Below, in pieces: positions 46,200-57,329 of a DNA stretch of 64,000 bases. The translations under genes were made by a program, and so were the position numbers. Each line of letters starts with the position of its first letter. Within the stretch, counting starts at the first letter, position 1. This DNA comes from Anaeramoeba flamelloides (Eukaryota > Metamonada > Anaeramoebidae): positions 6,937,501 through 7,001,500 of the forward strand of contig JANTQA010000008.1 in NCBI GenBank assembly GCA_027625915.1. The letters are read 5' to 3'. A model generated the notes under the pieces. It had not been told where the DNA came from. It ran no database searches and worked only from the letters and a program-made list of their open reading frames with translations.

Positions 46200-49160
46200 G
46201 ATATTTTTTGAATAAATGGATGAAAATTTTTTCTCTTTTTCAAGATTATTCTATTCTAAACACAGTTTCCAAAGAGGTAAGTTGTAATCTGAGGCTTCTG
46301 CCAATGTAAAAAAATAGGTAAAAGAATTGAAAAATTTTTACCATCTATTATTCAAAAAGTTGTAAAAAGTGGAGAAATTAAATCAAAATTGTTTAAGGGA
46401 CTAGTAAACGTAAAAAAAATCTTCAAGTAAATTTAATATCAAATTCAAAATAATTTTACATCATCTTGAAATTGAAAAATGATGTAAAAATCTGATTACT
46501 ATAAACCAAATTTACTTTTAAAGATATTTTCCGAAAAGAATTATTGTTTTTAAAAGATTTGATCCATATTTCTGGTTTTTTTGAAAAGTCAAAATCCAAC
46601 ATATTTCTGAATAATTTAATAAAAATATTTCCTTTGAAATAAGAAAGAAATCTTAATGTCTGTAAAGTAAGTGTACTAAAACACACTTTAAAAATGAAAC
46701 GAATACGTTCGAAATAACCCAGTTTAATCTATCTACTTAATTTCGAATAAATTACAATAATTATTTTAAACTTTAAAACATATATATTTTTTCTTTCAAA
46801 GAACAGTCCAAATCAATTTTTTCTTTAAATTGGATAAAAAAATACTAGAAAAATGACCAAACAATCAAAATTAAAATTCTCCCAAAATACTTTTTTAAAA
46901 CCTGGAAAATTCAACATATAATCTGAAGAAATACTTATTAATTTGATTATTTATAATCAATATTTAATAACACAATCTTAATTCTTTCAGCGAGTCATTA
47001 ACAGTCCAAAGATTAAAAGTATCAATAAATTTTCTAATTATTTCTCAATTTTTTAAAGATTTTCAAACAAATAAAAAAAATTCATATCTAATATTTCTAA
47101 TATTTATATATATATATATAATAGATATTATCAAATGACTGATTTTAATATAACAGTTCCTTGTTTACACTCTTAGTATTTGAAAAAGATTATTATCCAA
47201 TCTTTTAAATTTCAAGAAAAATAATAAATATTTGGGAATAAAATAGATGATCAATTTTTCCAGATCTTCAAGTATTCAATATTTGATTTATTTTTAATCT
47301 TTTTTTAAAAGTAGATTAGAGATTCAAGGATATTTGTGAATCAAAACTCTCAGAAATTACTCAAAGTGAAATTTCTTCAAAATAAATAGGGTTTTTTGCA
47401 AATTTTTTTTTCTAATTTGATACAAAAATACAAAAAAAAAGGATCTGGATCTTTTGGAGAAAATTCAATTGAAGAAAAAGGACTATTTTAAAAATGATAA
47501 CTCATCTCTCTATGGTTGATAAAAGAAGTTGCATATCAGGTTTAATTGTATCCTTGTGTAAATAACCACTCTATTACCATTACGAATAAAAACAAATAAG
47601 AGTTACTAGCCCCTTAAATAAAGATACTTAATCTAGAATCAATTGATATAAATATGACTAGAAAAAAGGTCATTTTTTATCATTTTTTATCATTTTTTTT
47701 AGACTAGGTTTCAAAAAAATAATAACTTTATTAGAAAATAATTGTGAAAAAACAATTTAATTATTCAAAAGTATTATTAAACACTTTTTGATTCCTGAGA
47801 ATAATTCGATTCTTTTGCTATTATTATATTATATAAATAAAACATATTAAAATTTCTGATCTTTATTTTATCTGATATTTTTTAAGGGTGAACATTACTC
47901 TTTATTATTATTGTTGTTATTATTATTTGATAGAAAAAATTGTATTTATAAACCCTTGAACCATGACACAATTTCCAATAGAAATGAAAACAAAAACTTT
48001 TTTCAGTCAAAGGGAAGCGAGTTTTATTGATGAAATAGAACATATTTTATGAGTTTAATTTATTATTCTACTCAAAATAAAACTTCAATTTTTAGATCAA
48101 AATCATTTTTTCTTATTTTTTTAATTTTTTTTTTTTTGCTTTTTACAAAACCTTTTTTTTTACAATTTTTTTGTTTTTAAACAATTAAAATTTGAAAAAA
48201 AAAAAATCTTGGAAACTCCAAATCAATTTTAAGAAAAGTTAGGATTTGTATGTTCTTTTAAAATTCATACATTTACAAGTATCAAATATTATTATCAACA
48301 ATTTTAATTTTCTAAAGAAATTGAGAATTTTGCATCAGGGGTTATAATGAAAAGGGATAATTTTTTTTTAATCATTGTATTTTTGAAATTTATCGTTTTT
48401 TCATCCTTTTCTTTTATAATTATGGACTCTAATACGAAGTTTCTTATTTCTCTTAATTCTTTACAATCTAAGTTTGGTTGATTCCTAAAAATAAAGTGAT
48501 ATTTTCCTTTTTGACTGGGTTCCTTCAGTGAAATTGTTTTTATAATCTATTTTATTATATAGAAAATTATTTGTACCCTTTCCATTTTTCCAATATTTTT
48601 ATTGAAATTGGTTTTGTATAGTTTTATCCAGAAAGTGTAATTTTTCCTTCATTTTTTGAAAATATTTCAACCAAACATATTTTGAAATAAATACATTAGT
48701 TATTGATTTAGGCAGTATTAATATTTAACTTATGTGTATATTGCCAATTAACTAATATTTTCACCAAAAAAGATGATTTTTTATGAAATGTAAAAAAAAA
48801 TCCCACACTCTTTAAGAAAGGAAATTAATTTTTTAAAAAAATGGTAAAAATAATTTAATTATGAATGGTGATATAACCGACAAGTTAGAAAATATACACA
48901 TCCAACTTAAAACAATAACAATCAAATTAATATTAAAAATAAAATAATTTTAACTTGGTTAAACTGAAAATACACACCACCCAAATTAAAAAAAAAAACA
49001 CAACTTACTGATCGAGTTTAAACCACATTCGAATATTTTAACAGTAATTAGTATTGAAAGTTAGAAAACTGTTCATCTTTTGATAGTTTCCCAAATACAA
49101 ATTATTTCCGAAAAAAAGGTTATAATATATAATACTGTGTATTTAAATAAATGATCGGTA
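46200..49160. other. Gene-free, repeat-bearing stretch
   Basis: No gene is recognised. An AT microsatellite lies at about 47105-47122. Blocks at about 47830-47990 and 48535-48800 are shared with 62040-62460. Long T/A runs are present at 48120-48210. Confidence 0.4.
48535..48800. repeat. Dispersed repeat module (TTGTACCCTTTCCAT family)
   Basis: The ordered blocks TTGTACCCTTTCCAT, GAAATTGGT, AATATTTCAACCAAACATAT and AATAAATACATTAG are shared with 62206-62460 in the same orientation and with 57040-57320 in reverse. The parent element is not identified. Confidence 0.5.
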
Positions 49161-49163
49161 TTA

Positions 49164-49361
49164 CAGTTGGTTTCACTTTTAGATCACAAACTGTGAATTA
49201 AATTAAAATATTTTTTTAAAAAATATCAAATTAAAGTAAAACAATTGGATTTTTTTTTGCCAAATTACTTATCCTAAAACTGAATTTTGTTTTTTATTTT
49301 GATATTTTATTTTCAACTAAATATCCTTTTAAAATTTGTGCTTTAAAAGTAGAACTGAGGG
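49164..49361. repeat. Palindromic TA-MITE copy
   Basis: CAGTTGGTTTCACTTTTAGA ... CTTTAAAAGTAGAACTGAGG with TA on both sides (49162-49163, 49362-49363). The inner arms are diverged. An (AT)n tract follows at 49375-49404. Confidence 0.6.
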
Positions 49362-49372
49362 TAATAATAATA

Positions 49373-49374
<2 letters not shown>

Positions 49375-49404
<30 letters not shown>
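49375..49404. repeat. (AT)n microsatellite
   Basis: About fifteen AT units. Similar tracts lie at 49975-50005 and 50286-50310, so three occur within 1 kb. Confidence 0.95.
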
Positions 49405-49408
<4 letters not shown>

Positions 49409-49969
49409 CTACGACCCAAAAAACATTAAAAATGAAAAACTGATCAAATACGTTCCATTAATACAATTAAAAAAAACTACCTGATAAAATAAAAATAAAT
49501 AAAGTTTCAATTTAACTTTTTCTTGAAAACATTTTTTGCCAAAATCATTGAATTCAACCTTGAAATTATGTAAATTTTTCGATACACTATCTTGTTTTAA
49601 CTCATTTACAAAAACAAATTCTAAAGTATGGGGAAAATTCTTTTTAAAAAAGGCACTAATTTGGTCCTCAAATGTTTTTTTTAGTTTTAAATGGTAAAAT
49701 TAAAAAAAAGTTCAACTAAAAAGATAAACTCCCTAGAAAACCATTCCAATTTAATATGTTAACTTATTCTTTGATTTCAAGCTTTTCTCAACCTCAATTT
49801 TTTTTTAAAAAAATAAAAAAGTGCACAGTAATTTCAAAAAATATTTTCGATGTTCAAAAGTTGAGAGTGTTTTTATTCAAAAAAAAATATCACAGTGGTT
49901 AATGGAATTAAGTTATGTACTTAATTTCGAAAAATATTAATCAGAAAAAAATAGTGCTTAATTTTATTA

Positions 49970-49974
<5 letters not shown>

Positions 49975-50005
<31 letters not shown>
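49975..50005. repeat. (AT)n microsatellite
   Basis: About fifteen AT units, the second of three in this kilobase. A frame read across it as repeated Tyr-Ile is not a gene. Confidence 0.95.
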
Positions 50006-50007
<2 letters not shown>

Positions 50008-50285
50008 AATAATTATATTAGTATTAAGATTTTAAAAAACCCATTTAAAAAGTTGATTTCAATTTATAAACAAACAAAGTTTATTATTTGCGGGTATAAA
50101 CAGGGATGAATTATTAAAGCACAAAATTGATCAAAATGTAATTTTTTAAAAAATGTCAATTCTATTGAAATTTTTTTACTGTTGAAAATTTAAAACCCAT
50201 TTTCAGAAAGGTTAGGGTGAGGTTGGACTTAGTACAAAATGGGTAGATCGGTTGGAACGATAGTGGTTTAGACATAGGGTTATTA

Positions 50286-50310
50286 ATATATATATATATA
50301 TATATATATA
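50286..50310. repeat. (AT)n microsatellite
   Basis: About twelve AT units. The remaining 500 bp to the CC2D1 stop codon is featureless A+T-rich DNA. Confidence 0.95.
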
Positions 50311-50808
50311 AATAATTGAGCATAGGTAACATTTCTTACAAACATTTATCAGTGAACATTAGAGGTGTAAAAAATTGGTTTTTATAAAATTTTTGTAAAT
50401 TATTTAGTATTGAGGATTTCACAATTTTTTACTTTATACAGTTTAACAAATTAAATAATACTAATCAGAAAATAATCTGTATTATTTTTAATTGCAAACC
50501 TTAAAAACTATTAAAAACTTTCAGAGGAATAACATTAATCAATAGAATCTTTAAAAATATGAAACAAAAAAACAATTTCACCAATTTTGAGAATTAATAA
50601 TATATCCAATAAATAATATGAAAACATAAAAATTAAAACAATATCTTTAAAAATATTGATAAAAATTATAAAAATCATTATGATTTTATTAATTGAAGAA
50701 TAAAATTTACTTTATTTTAAAATATATTTTCTTTAAAAAATAAAAATTTATTATAATTAACAGTTTGGAATCATTAATCCATTTTTTTTTTTTTTGGAAA
50801 AATCTAAT

Positions 50809-53800
50809 TTAATTTTCATCATCATCTGATTCAGATTCAATACTTTCTGCACTTTCAATTTCTCTTTCCATGATTTTTTTCCTTCTTAATGCTGCTTTGG
50901 CCCATTCAATGTTTTTCATTTTTGCCAAATTTATTGCAACTTTTTTTTCATTTTCAACTTCTTTTTTTAATTGTGAAACATATTGTTCAAGAGTAAGTTT
51001 CCCACTTCCAACCATTTGTCCTAAAAAGTTGATTTTTTGTTCTGCAAATTCTTTTTTTTCAAGGATAATTTCGGGTATTTTTTGTTGTTGTTGTTTATAT
51101 TTCTGAATTTTTGAATCGCAATCTTTGATAATATCTTGTAAAACATCGTTTGAAATAACATTTTCAATAATATCAGGGTTTCCATAATTTGAATCAAAAT
51201 TTTGTTTGGGGGGTTTATTTATATTTGTTTTTCTTTTTGTTTTGACAGTTGGAGTAGTGGTTGAAGTTGTTTTAGTTGTTGTTTCCTTTTTTGATTTTTC
51301 AGTTTCTTTTTCTGGGTTATTATTATTATTATTATTAATGGATTGCTTTGTCTGTGTTTGTTTTTTTTGTTCATTTTTCATTTTTTCATTTTCATTTTTA
51401 TTCATTTTTTCATCTTCATCATCTTCGTCACCTGACTCCGATTCAATACTTTCTGCACTTTCAATTTCCTTTTCCATGATTTTTTTCCTTCTTAATGCTG
51501 CTTTGGCCCATTCAATTTTTTTCATTTTTGCCAAATTTGTTGCAATTATTTTTTCATTTTCAACTTCTTTTTTTAATTGTGAGATATATTGTTCAAGAGT
51601 AAGTTTCCCACTTCCAACCATTTGTCCTAAAAAGTTGATTTTTTGTTCTGCAAATTCTTTTTTTTCAAGGATAATTTCGGGTATTTTTTGTTGTTGTTGT
51701 TTATATTTCTGAATTTTTGAATCGCAATCTTTGATAATATCTTGTAAAACATCGTTTGAAATAACATTTTCAATAATATCAGGGTTTCCATAATTTGAAT
51801 CAAACTTTTGTTGAGTTTTTTTATCTGTAGTTGTATTTGTTTTGACAGTTGGAGTAGTGGCTTTGGTTGTTTTAGTTGTTGTTTCCTTTTTTGATTTTTC
51901 AGTTTCTTTTTTTGGATTATTATTATTATTATTAATGGATTGCTTTGTCTGTGTTTGTTTTTTTTGTTCATTTTTCATTTTTTCATTTTCATTTTTATTC
52001 ATTTTTTCATTTTCATTTTTATTCATTTTTTCATCTTCATCATCATCATCACCCGATTCCGATTCAATACTTTCTGCACTTTCAATTTCCTTTTCCATGA
52101 TTTTTTTCCTTCTTAATGCTGCTTTGGCCCATTCAATATTTTTCATTTTTGCCAAATTTGTTGCAATTATTTTTTCATTTTCAACTTCTTTTTTTAATTG
52201 TGAGATATATTGTTCAAGAGTAAGTTTCCCACTTCCAACCATTTGTCCTAAAAAGTTGATTTTTTGTTCTGCAAATTCTTTTTTTTCAAGGATAATTTCG
52301 GGTATTTTTTGTTGTTGTTGTTTATATTTCTGAATTTTTGAATCACAATCTTTGATAATATCTTGTAAAACATCGTTTGAAATAACATTTTCAATAATAT
52401 CAGGGTTTCCGTAATTTGAATCAAAATTTTGTTGAGTTTTTTTATCTGTAGTTGTATTTGTTTTGACAGTTGGAGTAGTGGTTGAAGTTGTTTTTGTCGT
52501 TGCCCTTTGCTCTTCGGATTTTTTTTTTTCATTTGTCTTTTTATTTATATCCTTTTCATTTTTTTTATTTCTTTTTTCATTGTTTTTGTTTCCCATTTCA
52601 TTTTTTTTATTACTTTCACTACTTTTAGATTGCCTTGAGGAAGGTTTTTTTGATTTGGGTTTTAAACCTAAATTTTCTAAATATTCATTAATTATTATTG
52701 ATCTGTGTGTGATATTACGGACATCTTTCCCTTGGCAAGGAACACGCAATCTAATGATTATTTCAATTTGAGATCCAATTGGCTTTTTTCTTTTATTTAA
52801 TAAATCCACTCGATAGTGTGCTTCCGTTTTTGTAAACAATTCTTTAGGTATTATGTCAACTTTACCAACAGCTTTATTAGATTTGAACCAACTTCCCTTT
52901 TCAACTAAAGAAAACTTAATTTTCTTTTTTTGAATAAAGGTAAAAAAGGTTTTTTTTCTTGAGATCTTGAATTTTTTTGAAAAGTTGAATTTTGGGTTAT
53001 TCCCCTTTTTTGGCTTTGTTTCAGCCTTTTGTGGTTTGCTACTTGGATATGGGAAAATTATTTCAACAAGTGTTTCTGGTGAATTCCCTCGGATATCATA
53101 CCCGCCAACAATTACGATTTCTATTTCGTCTTCAGTTAAATGCGAATTGATGAATTCTTGTTGAAAAGTGCTGGTCTCGTATTGGAACTCTGGTGGCGAT
53201 TTTTTATTTAATTTCTGTGCCTGGAGCATATTTAATTGCTTTCTTAATAATTTGATTTTTTTTGTAATTTCATTTGCTCCCTTTTGATCCTGCACCTGTA
53301 ACTTTGCCTTTTCTAATTTTGTTAAACTTTCAATTTCCTTTTCGATTTCCATTTCCATTTCGGAATAAATTCTTTCATTCATTTCCTCCTTTGTTTCTTT
53401 CCTTGGCTTTTTTTTTGTTGTTTTCTTTTTTGGTAATTCTATTTTTTCAAATCCTTCATCACTGTCGTCATCAGACTCATCTTGCACTTTTTGCTGTTTG
53501 TTTTTTTTTTCCTTCTTTTTTTTTGATTGGTTTGGCCTTGGTACATCTTTCAAAAGAAATTTTTCACCCTTTTTAGCTCTTTCGATCAATGCTTTGAGAT
53601 TTCGAAAACCCGTTGCCATTAAAACCATTTTTTGTTCTTCTTGAAGCTGCTTATAATGCATAGTCGCCTTTGCCCATTCAATTTTAATATTTTCAAGATC
53701 TTTTAAAGTTGCAATTCTTTCTCCTTGTTTTTTTGCTTTTGTTTTTGTTTTTGGTTTTGGTTTTTGTTTTTTTTGAACTATTTTTCCTCCTTTGACCATC

Positions 53801-54486
53801 TCAAGTTCTTTTAATAATTCTGGATCCTGTAAATCTTCTTCATTAAAATCAATTTCATCGGAATCGGATCCTTGTTGAAGATCGAGAACATTTTTATTGA
53901 TTTCTTCCATACTCAAGATTTGTTGTCCTTGTTTTTTTTTTTTTTTGGGATTGGTTTTTGTTTTTGTTTTTGGTTTTGACTTTGTCTTTGTTCGTAAATT
54001 TTGGTTTTTGTGTCCTTTTTTTCCTCCGTTGACCATCTCAAGTTCTTTTAATAATTCTGGATCCTGTAAATCTTCTTCATTAAAATCAATTTCATCAGAA
54101 TTGGATCCTTGTTGAAGATCGAGAACATTTTTATTGATTTCTTCCATACTCAAGATTTGTTGTTGTTGAGTGTTTTTTTGCCTTGTTTTTTTTTTCTTGA
54201 TTGGTGTGTTTTTTTTCAGAACCTGCTGCTGTTTGTTTTTCCTTCGAAAAGGCTTTTTACCCTCGAGTATTGCTAACTCTTCTAAAAGATCTTCGTCGGC
54301 TTCTAAATCTGCTTCGTCAAAATCCTCACCATTAAATTTATCGAGATCATTAAATTGATTTAAATCATTTAAACCATCCATCCCAAAAGAACCATCAAGA
54401 ATTTTAGGATCAATACCAGCAAAAATGTCTTGTGAAAAGTCTTGCTCTTGTTTTTTTGGAGTATTTTTTTTCTTTTTACGCCACAT
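50809..54486 (-). CDS. CC2D1: CC2D1/Lgd-family protein (DM14 and C2 domains) with triplicated C-terminal domain
   Basis: An intronless 1225-aa frame starting MWRKKKKN. Two acidic repeats (about 111-155 and 190-235, each with LSMEEINKNVLDLQQG and DPELLKELEMV) follow a related DEDLLEELAILEG near 62-78. A DM14-like domain lies at about 258-317 (IEWAKATMHYKQLQEEQ ... KKGEKFLLKDVPRP), with a helical region at 385-425. The C2 domain, about 450-600, is diagnostic: EIEIVIVGGYDI, then KIKFSLVEKGSWFKSNKAVG, then IIIRLRVPCQGKDV correspond to the human CC2D1A/B C2. The C-terminal coiled-coil of the family (P-x-x-Y/I...Q...L-x-Q-x-x...A-x-x-A-L-R-R-K-x-I-x-E) is then present three times (about 616-815, 816-1022, 1023-1225), each unit ending in an acidic tail. 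CC2D1/Lgd proteins bind ESCRT-III CHMP4/Shrub through DM14 and act in endosomal sorting. One C-terminal copy is usual; three are not. Confidence 0.93.
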   Translation of the reverse strand: MWRKKKKNTPKKQEQDFSQDIFAGIDPKILDGSFGMDGLNDLNQFNDLDKFNGEDFDEADLEADEDLLEELAILEGKKPFRRKNKQQQVLKKNTPIKKKKTRQKNTQQQQILSMEEINKNVLDLQQGSNSDEIDFNEEDLQDPELLKELEMVNGGKKGHKNQNLRTKTKSKPKTKTKTNPKKKKKQGQQILSMEEINKNVLDLQQGSDSDEIDFNEEDLQDPELLKELEMVKGGKIVQKKQKPKPKTKTKAKKQGERIATLKDLENIKIEWAKATMHYKQLQEEQKMVLMATGFRNLKALIERAKKGEKFLLKDVPRPNQSKKKKEKKNKQQKVQDESDDDSDEGFEKIELPKKKTTKKKPRKETKEEMNERIYSEMEMEIEKEIESLTKLEKAKLQVQDQKGANEITKKIKLLRKQLNMLQAQKLNKKSPPEFQYETSTFQQEFINSHLTEDEIEIVIVGGYDIRGNSPETLVEIIFPYPSSKPQKAETKPKKGNNPKFNFSKKFKISRKKTFFTFIQKKKIKFSLVEKGSWFKSNKAVGKVDIIPKELFTKTEAHYRVDLLNKRKKPIGSQIEIIIRLRVPCQGKDVRNITHRSIIINEYLENLGLKPKSKKPSSRQSKSSESNKKNEMGNKNNEKRNKKNEKDINKKTNEKKKSEEQRATTKTTSTTTPTVKTNTTTDKKTQQNFDSNYGNPDIIENVISNDVLQDIIKDCDSKIQKYKQQQQKIPEIILEKKEFAEQKINFLGQMVGSGKLTLEQYISQLKKEVENEKIIATNLAKMKNIEWAKAALRRKKIMEKEIESAESIESESGDDDDEDEKMNKNENEKMNKNENEKMKNEQKKQTQTKQSINNNNNNPKKETEKSKKETTTKTTKATTPTVKTNTTTDKKTQQKFDSNYGNPDIIENVISNDVLQDIIKDCDSKIQKYKQQQQKIPEIILEKKEFAEQKINFLGQMVGSGKLTLEQYISQLKKEVENEKIIATNLAKMKKIEWAKAALRRKKIMEKEIESAESIESESGDEDDEDEKMNKNENEKMKNEQKKQTQTKQSINNNNNNNPEKETEKSKKETTTKTTSTTTPTVKTKRKTNINKPPKQNFDSNYGNPDIIENVISNDVLQDIIKDCDSKIQKYKQQQQKIPEIILEKKEFAEQKINFLGQMVGSGKLTLEQYVSQLKKEVENEKKVAINLAKMKNIEWAKAALRRKKIMEREIESAESIESESDDDEN
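50815..52640 (-). repeat. Three near-identical roughly 600-bp tandem coding units in CC2D1
   Basis: The same marker (GATTCAATACTTTCTGCACT on the plus strand) occurs at 50834, 51440 and 52061, and TTTGACAGTTGGAGTAGTGG at 51241, 51841 and 52463, giving unit lengths of about 600-622 bp. Length differences come from short in-frame blocks (for example an extra ATTTTTATTCATTTTTTC unit near 52005). Synonymous sites are almost unchanged between copies, pointing to recent duplication or gene conversion. Confidence 0.95.
53794..54170 (-). repeat. Two 237-bp-spaced coding repeats in the CC2D1 N-terminus
   Basis: GACCATCTCAAGTTCTTTTA begins at 53794 and again at 54031, each followed by about 130 bp of almost identical sequence encoding the acidic L-x-D-P-E-L-L-K-E-L motif. 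Between them are divergent Lys/Pro/Thr-rich codons. Confidence 0.9.
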
Positions 54487-54687
54487 AAATTATAAAAATT
54501 CCGAAAAAGAATAAACTTTTTGAAAAAAATGATTTTTTTACTTTTTACAATGTTATTTTAGAAAGTTTTTTTTATTGTGGTATGAATAGGAACACTTTTG
54601 TTCTGAGTTATATTTTGTTTTGAATAAAAAAAAAAGATTTGTGGTGTTTCTCAAGCTATTGTGAGAAATTTAGAAAAAACACAGTTA

Positions 54688-55170
54688 TTCGTTTGTGAAA
54701 AAAAGTGAAACGAGAAAAAAGTTAAACTTAATTTTTCTTTGGAATCCCTAATAGAACCTTTAAACATGAAAAGTAAGATCTAGGAAAATAATAGATGAGA
54801 AAAGATAAAAGAGGATAAATCAACACGATAACAATTTTTATAATACTTTCTTTTGCTCAGGGTTTTCCTTTAATTTATCTTTTGATTCAAAATTTGTACA
54901 ATGATTTTGAAGATCTACAAAATCATTTACAAGTTTTTGATAATCAAAATGATGTTTAAATTGTATTTAATAGATTGACAGAAAATAATAACATAGATTA
55001 TTATTAGGAAGATAATTCTTTTCTTCGATTAATTGAATATACTTTTTGTTTTTCGGTTTTATTAATGTTTTCCAATTAAAAATGTGTTTTCGGTTTTTTG
55101 TTTCTGAATTGATTTTACTTTTTGTTTCTTAGCAAGGTTTTTTGCTATTGTTAAAATAGCATGTGTATTG
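54688..55170. repeat. GTTGTGGAAA-family element, diverged
   Basis: The left end GTGAAAAAAAGTGAAAC (54697) and the ordered inner blocks (AACACGATAACAATTTTTATAA, TTTTGAAGATCTACAAAATC, TTAATAGATTGACAGAAAAT) match 32231-32650. The right end is degraded. It starts about 200 bp upstream of the CC2D1 start codon. Confidence 0.55.
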
Positions 55171-55180
55171 AAAATTTTAG

Positions 55181-55622
55181 TCAGTGTAATTATATAAAAA
55201 GTTTGTTTTTTTGTTATAGAAGACCCATACATTAATCGGTCAAAGATTCAATAATAAACCACAACTAAAATTGGTATTTGTTTCTTAAAGTTCTATTATT
55301 TAAAAAGAAATTCTAAAAATAAAGGATCAAATTAGAAAAATTTATCTCAAAAAATAGAGTTAAATTTTGAAAAAGTATTTACAATCAAAATACAAAAAAC
55401 TCAAAAAAAATTGAGAAGATTATGAAAAATTTTCAACTAATATGCATGAATAATTTAAAATTTAATGAAAATATCAAGTGTTTAGGTTCAAAATTGATTA
55501 GAATGTGGATAATACTCGATAGTAAATTGGATGATTCAATATAACCAGAATCAAAAAAACCTCTATTTACTTTTGTAACAGCGATATTAACCTTTGGGAA
55601 CATTCTTTATTTTGATGACTGT
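55181..55622. repeat. AGCGTGC-family element, diverged copy
   Basis: From TCAGTGTAATTATATAAAAAG to TTATTTTGATGACTG, colinear with 43608-44080 including the GTTATAGAAGACCCATACAT and AAAAATAAAGGATCAAAT blocks. Confidence 0.6.
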
Positions 55623-56004
55623 AACTAAAAAACCACTTTGAACTTTTTTTTTGTCAAATTGCAAATCAAAATATTTGAACTGGATTTTCTTAGAGTACAG
55701 TGATCAGTAAAACTTGCAACAATAGCATAAAACACATTTTTTATAAAAAACCTTGCTTTTTTTTCTTCTACCCAAACATAGCATCCAATTGACTATCCAG
55801 TAGCACACCTTTCTTCAAATCAATTTAGAAGCTAAATCTCTTGATGTTTTAAGTAAATTTTAAATTAAGAAAGCAATTTTTAAAATATGTTTCTTATTTT
55901 ATTAAGAAATTGATGGGTTTTCAAATATTAAAAAAACAAATAAGTTGAATAATTTGATAAAATTAAACAATATAAATCAAGTAAAAAATCATAGAAGTTA
56001 ATTT

Positions 56005-56640
56005 TTGAAAAATTATGAAAATTTTTTTATTTTAATTCAAAAAAATATATTTATAAATTGGGTTAAAGATCTACTTAAGAATAATAATACATTTATTAAA
56101 AAAGAAATTTATTATTCCTTTATAAATGAATATATGAAGGGATCCTATATTATTATCAGCCCATCTCAATTAATTATAACCCCCCCAAGATTCTTTTTTT
56201 GGCAATTCATTATATTCAAGAATTCAAGACTAATAGGATTTAGTCTTAAAAAAAAAACAATTTGGATTTGCGAAAAAAATAGATACCAAAAATTACAGTT
56301 CTAAACTTATTGAATGAATATCAATAAATAAAAAATAAAATTAAAAAATAGTATTTATACCGTTACAATAGATATACAAAAATATTTTGACTCAATTCAC
56401 CCTTCGTTTATTTATTATTCAATTAAAAAATTGTTAAAAAAAATGAAATTATTGTAAAATATCTACTTGCATATAAATTTAAAATGAGTAATGGGTTTTT
56501 AACAGGTATATCCATGATCTCGATAATTATTTAGGTTTATTACTTATTTTCTCTTAGAAAAAAATAAATAAATAACAATTTATACACAGATGTTTACTGA
56601 CAATAAAATTTTACTCATGAAAGTATCATTTAAACACAAG
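56005..56640 (+). mobile_element. Broken reverse-transcriptase fragment of a retroelement
   Basis: Around 56360-56440 there is a TIDIQKYFDSIHPSF segment that fits reverse-transcriptase motif A (T/V-D-I-x-K-x-F-D-S-I). A weaker NGFLTGIS match to the following G-x-x-x-G region comes next, and an upstream open stretch from 56005 fits the finger region. It is clearly broken in several places and incomplete, with no recognisable ends. The family (non-LTR or other) cannot be settled from this piece. I treat it as an old fossil. Confidence 0.5.
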
Positions 56641-57039
56641 TGTAAAAACTCTATTTTTCTACAACAGTCCATCTTTGTACTTTATCGAAATTAATCTTCA
56701 ATTAAGAAAAATATATATAATTAAGTTAGATTTAGAATGAATTCTAATAATAATAAAAGTAAAAAAACTTTAATTCCAAAGTTAATTTTATATCTTGATA
56801 TTCGGCTAGATAAAAAAACTCAATACAATCTAAACTAGATAAAGTTAAGACCGGCTTCAAAAAATTATTTAATATTTTTCAACCTCAAATTTTTTCTAAT
56901 GTATTAATAATTCATTTTTTTTTAAAGTTGTATTACATATCCTTTTTTATATTCCCTTTCTTGAATGAAAGTGACACGTACAGTTCTTCATCAAAAAAAG
57001 ACCCAACCCTACAAATAAATAGAGAGTTTAACTAAAGTA

Positions 57040-57320
57040 TTTCCAAAAAAGTGTTTTTTTTTTTTTTTTTTACATTTCATAAAAAATAATCTTTGCTAGT
57101 GATCTATTCATTAATTGATGATATCAAATTAAATATAATATTAATATCAATTGGACAAATGGCCAAGGTATTTATTTTAAAATAAGTTGGATGAAATATT
57201 TTCAAAAAATGAAAAAAAAAAAATAGCACTGTTTTTGGTGAAAAAAATGTACACCCAATTTCAATAAAAACTGGAAATATGAAAAGGGTACAAATGATTT
57301 TTTAAATAATAAAATACAGC
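57040..57320. repeat. Reverse-orientation copy of the TTGTACCCTTTCCAT module
   Basis: Reverse complement of the module at 48535-48800 and 62206-62460: AAAAGGGTACAAATGATTTT at the right, ATTTATTTTAAAATAAGTTGG in the middle. Confidence 0.5.
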
Positions 57321-57329
57321 TATATGTTT

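Noticed and set aside
49915-50109. Frame with repeated Tyr-Ile
   Set aside because: Produced by reading through an AT microsatellite.
50870-54358. Several Ser/Phe-rich plus-strand frames
   Set aside because: Antisense shadows of the CC2D1 gene; they repeat with the same 600-bp period because the gene does.
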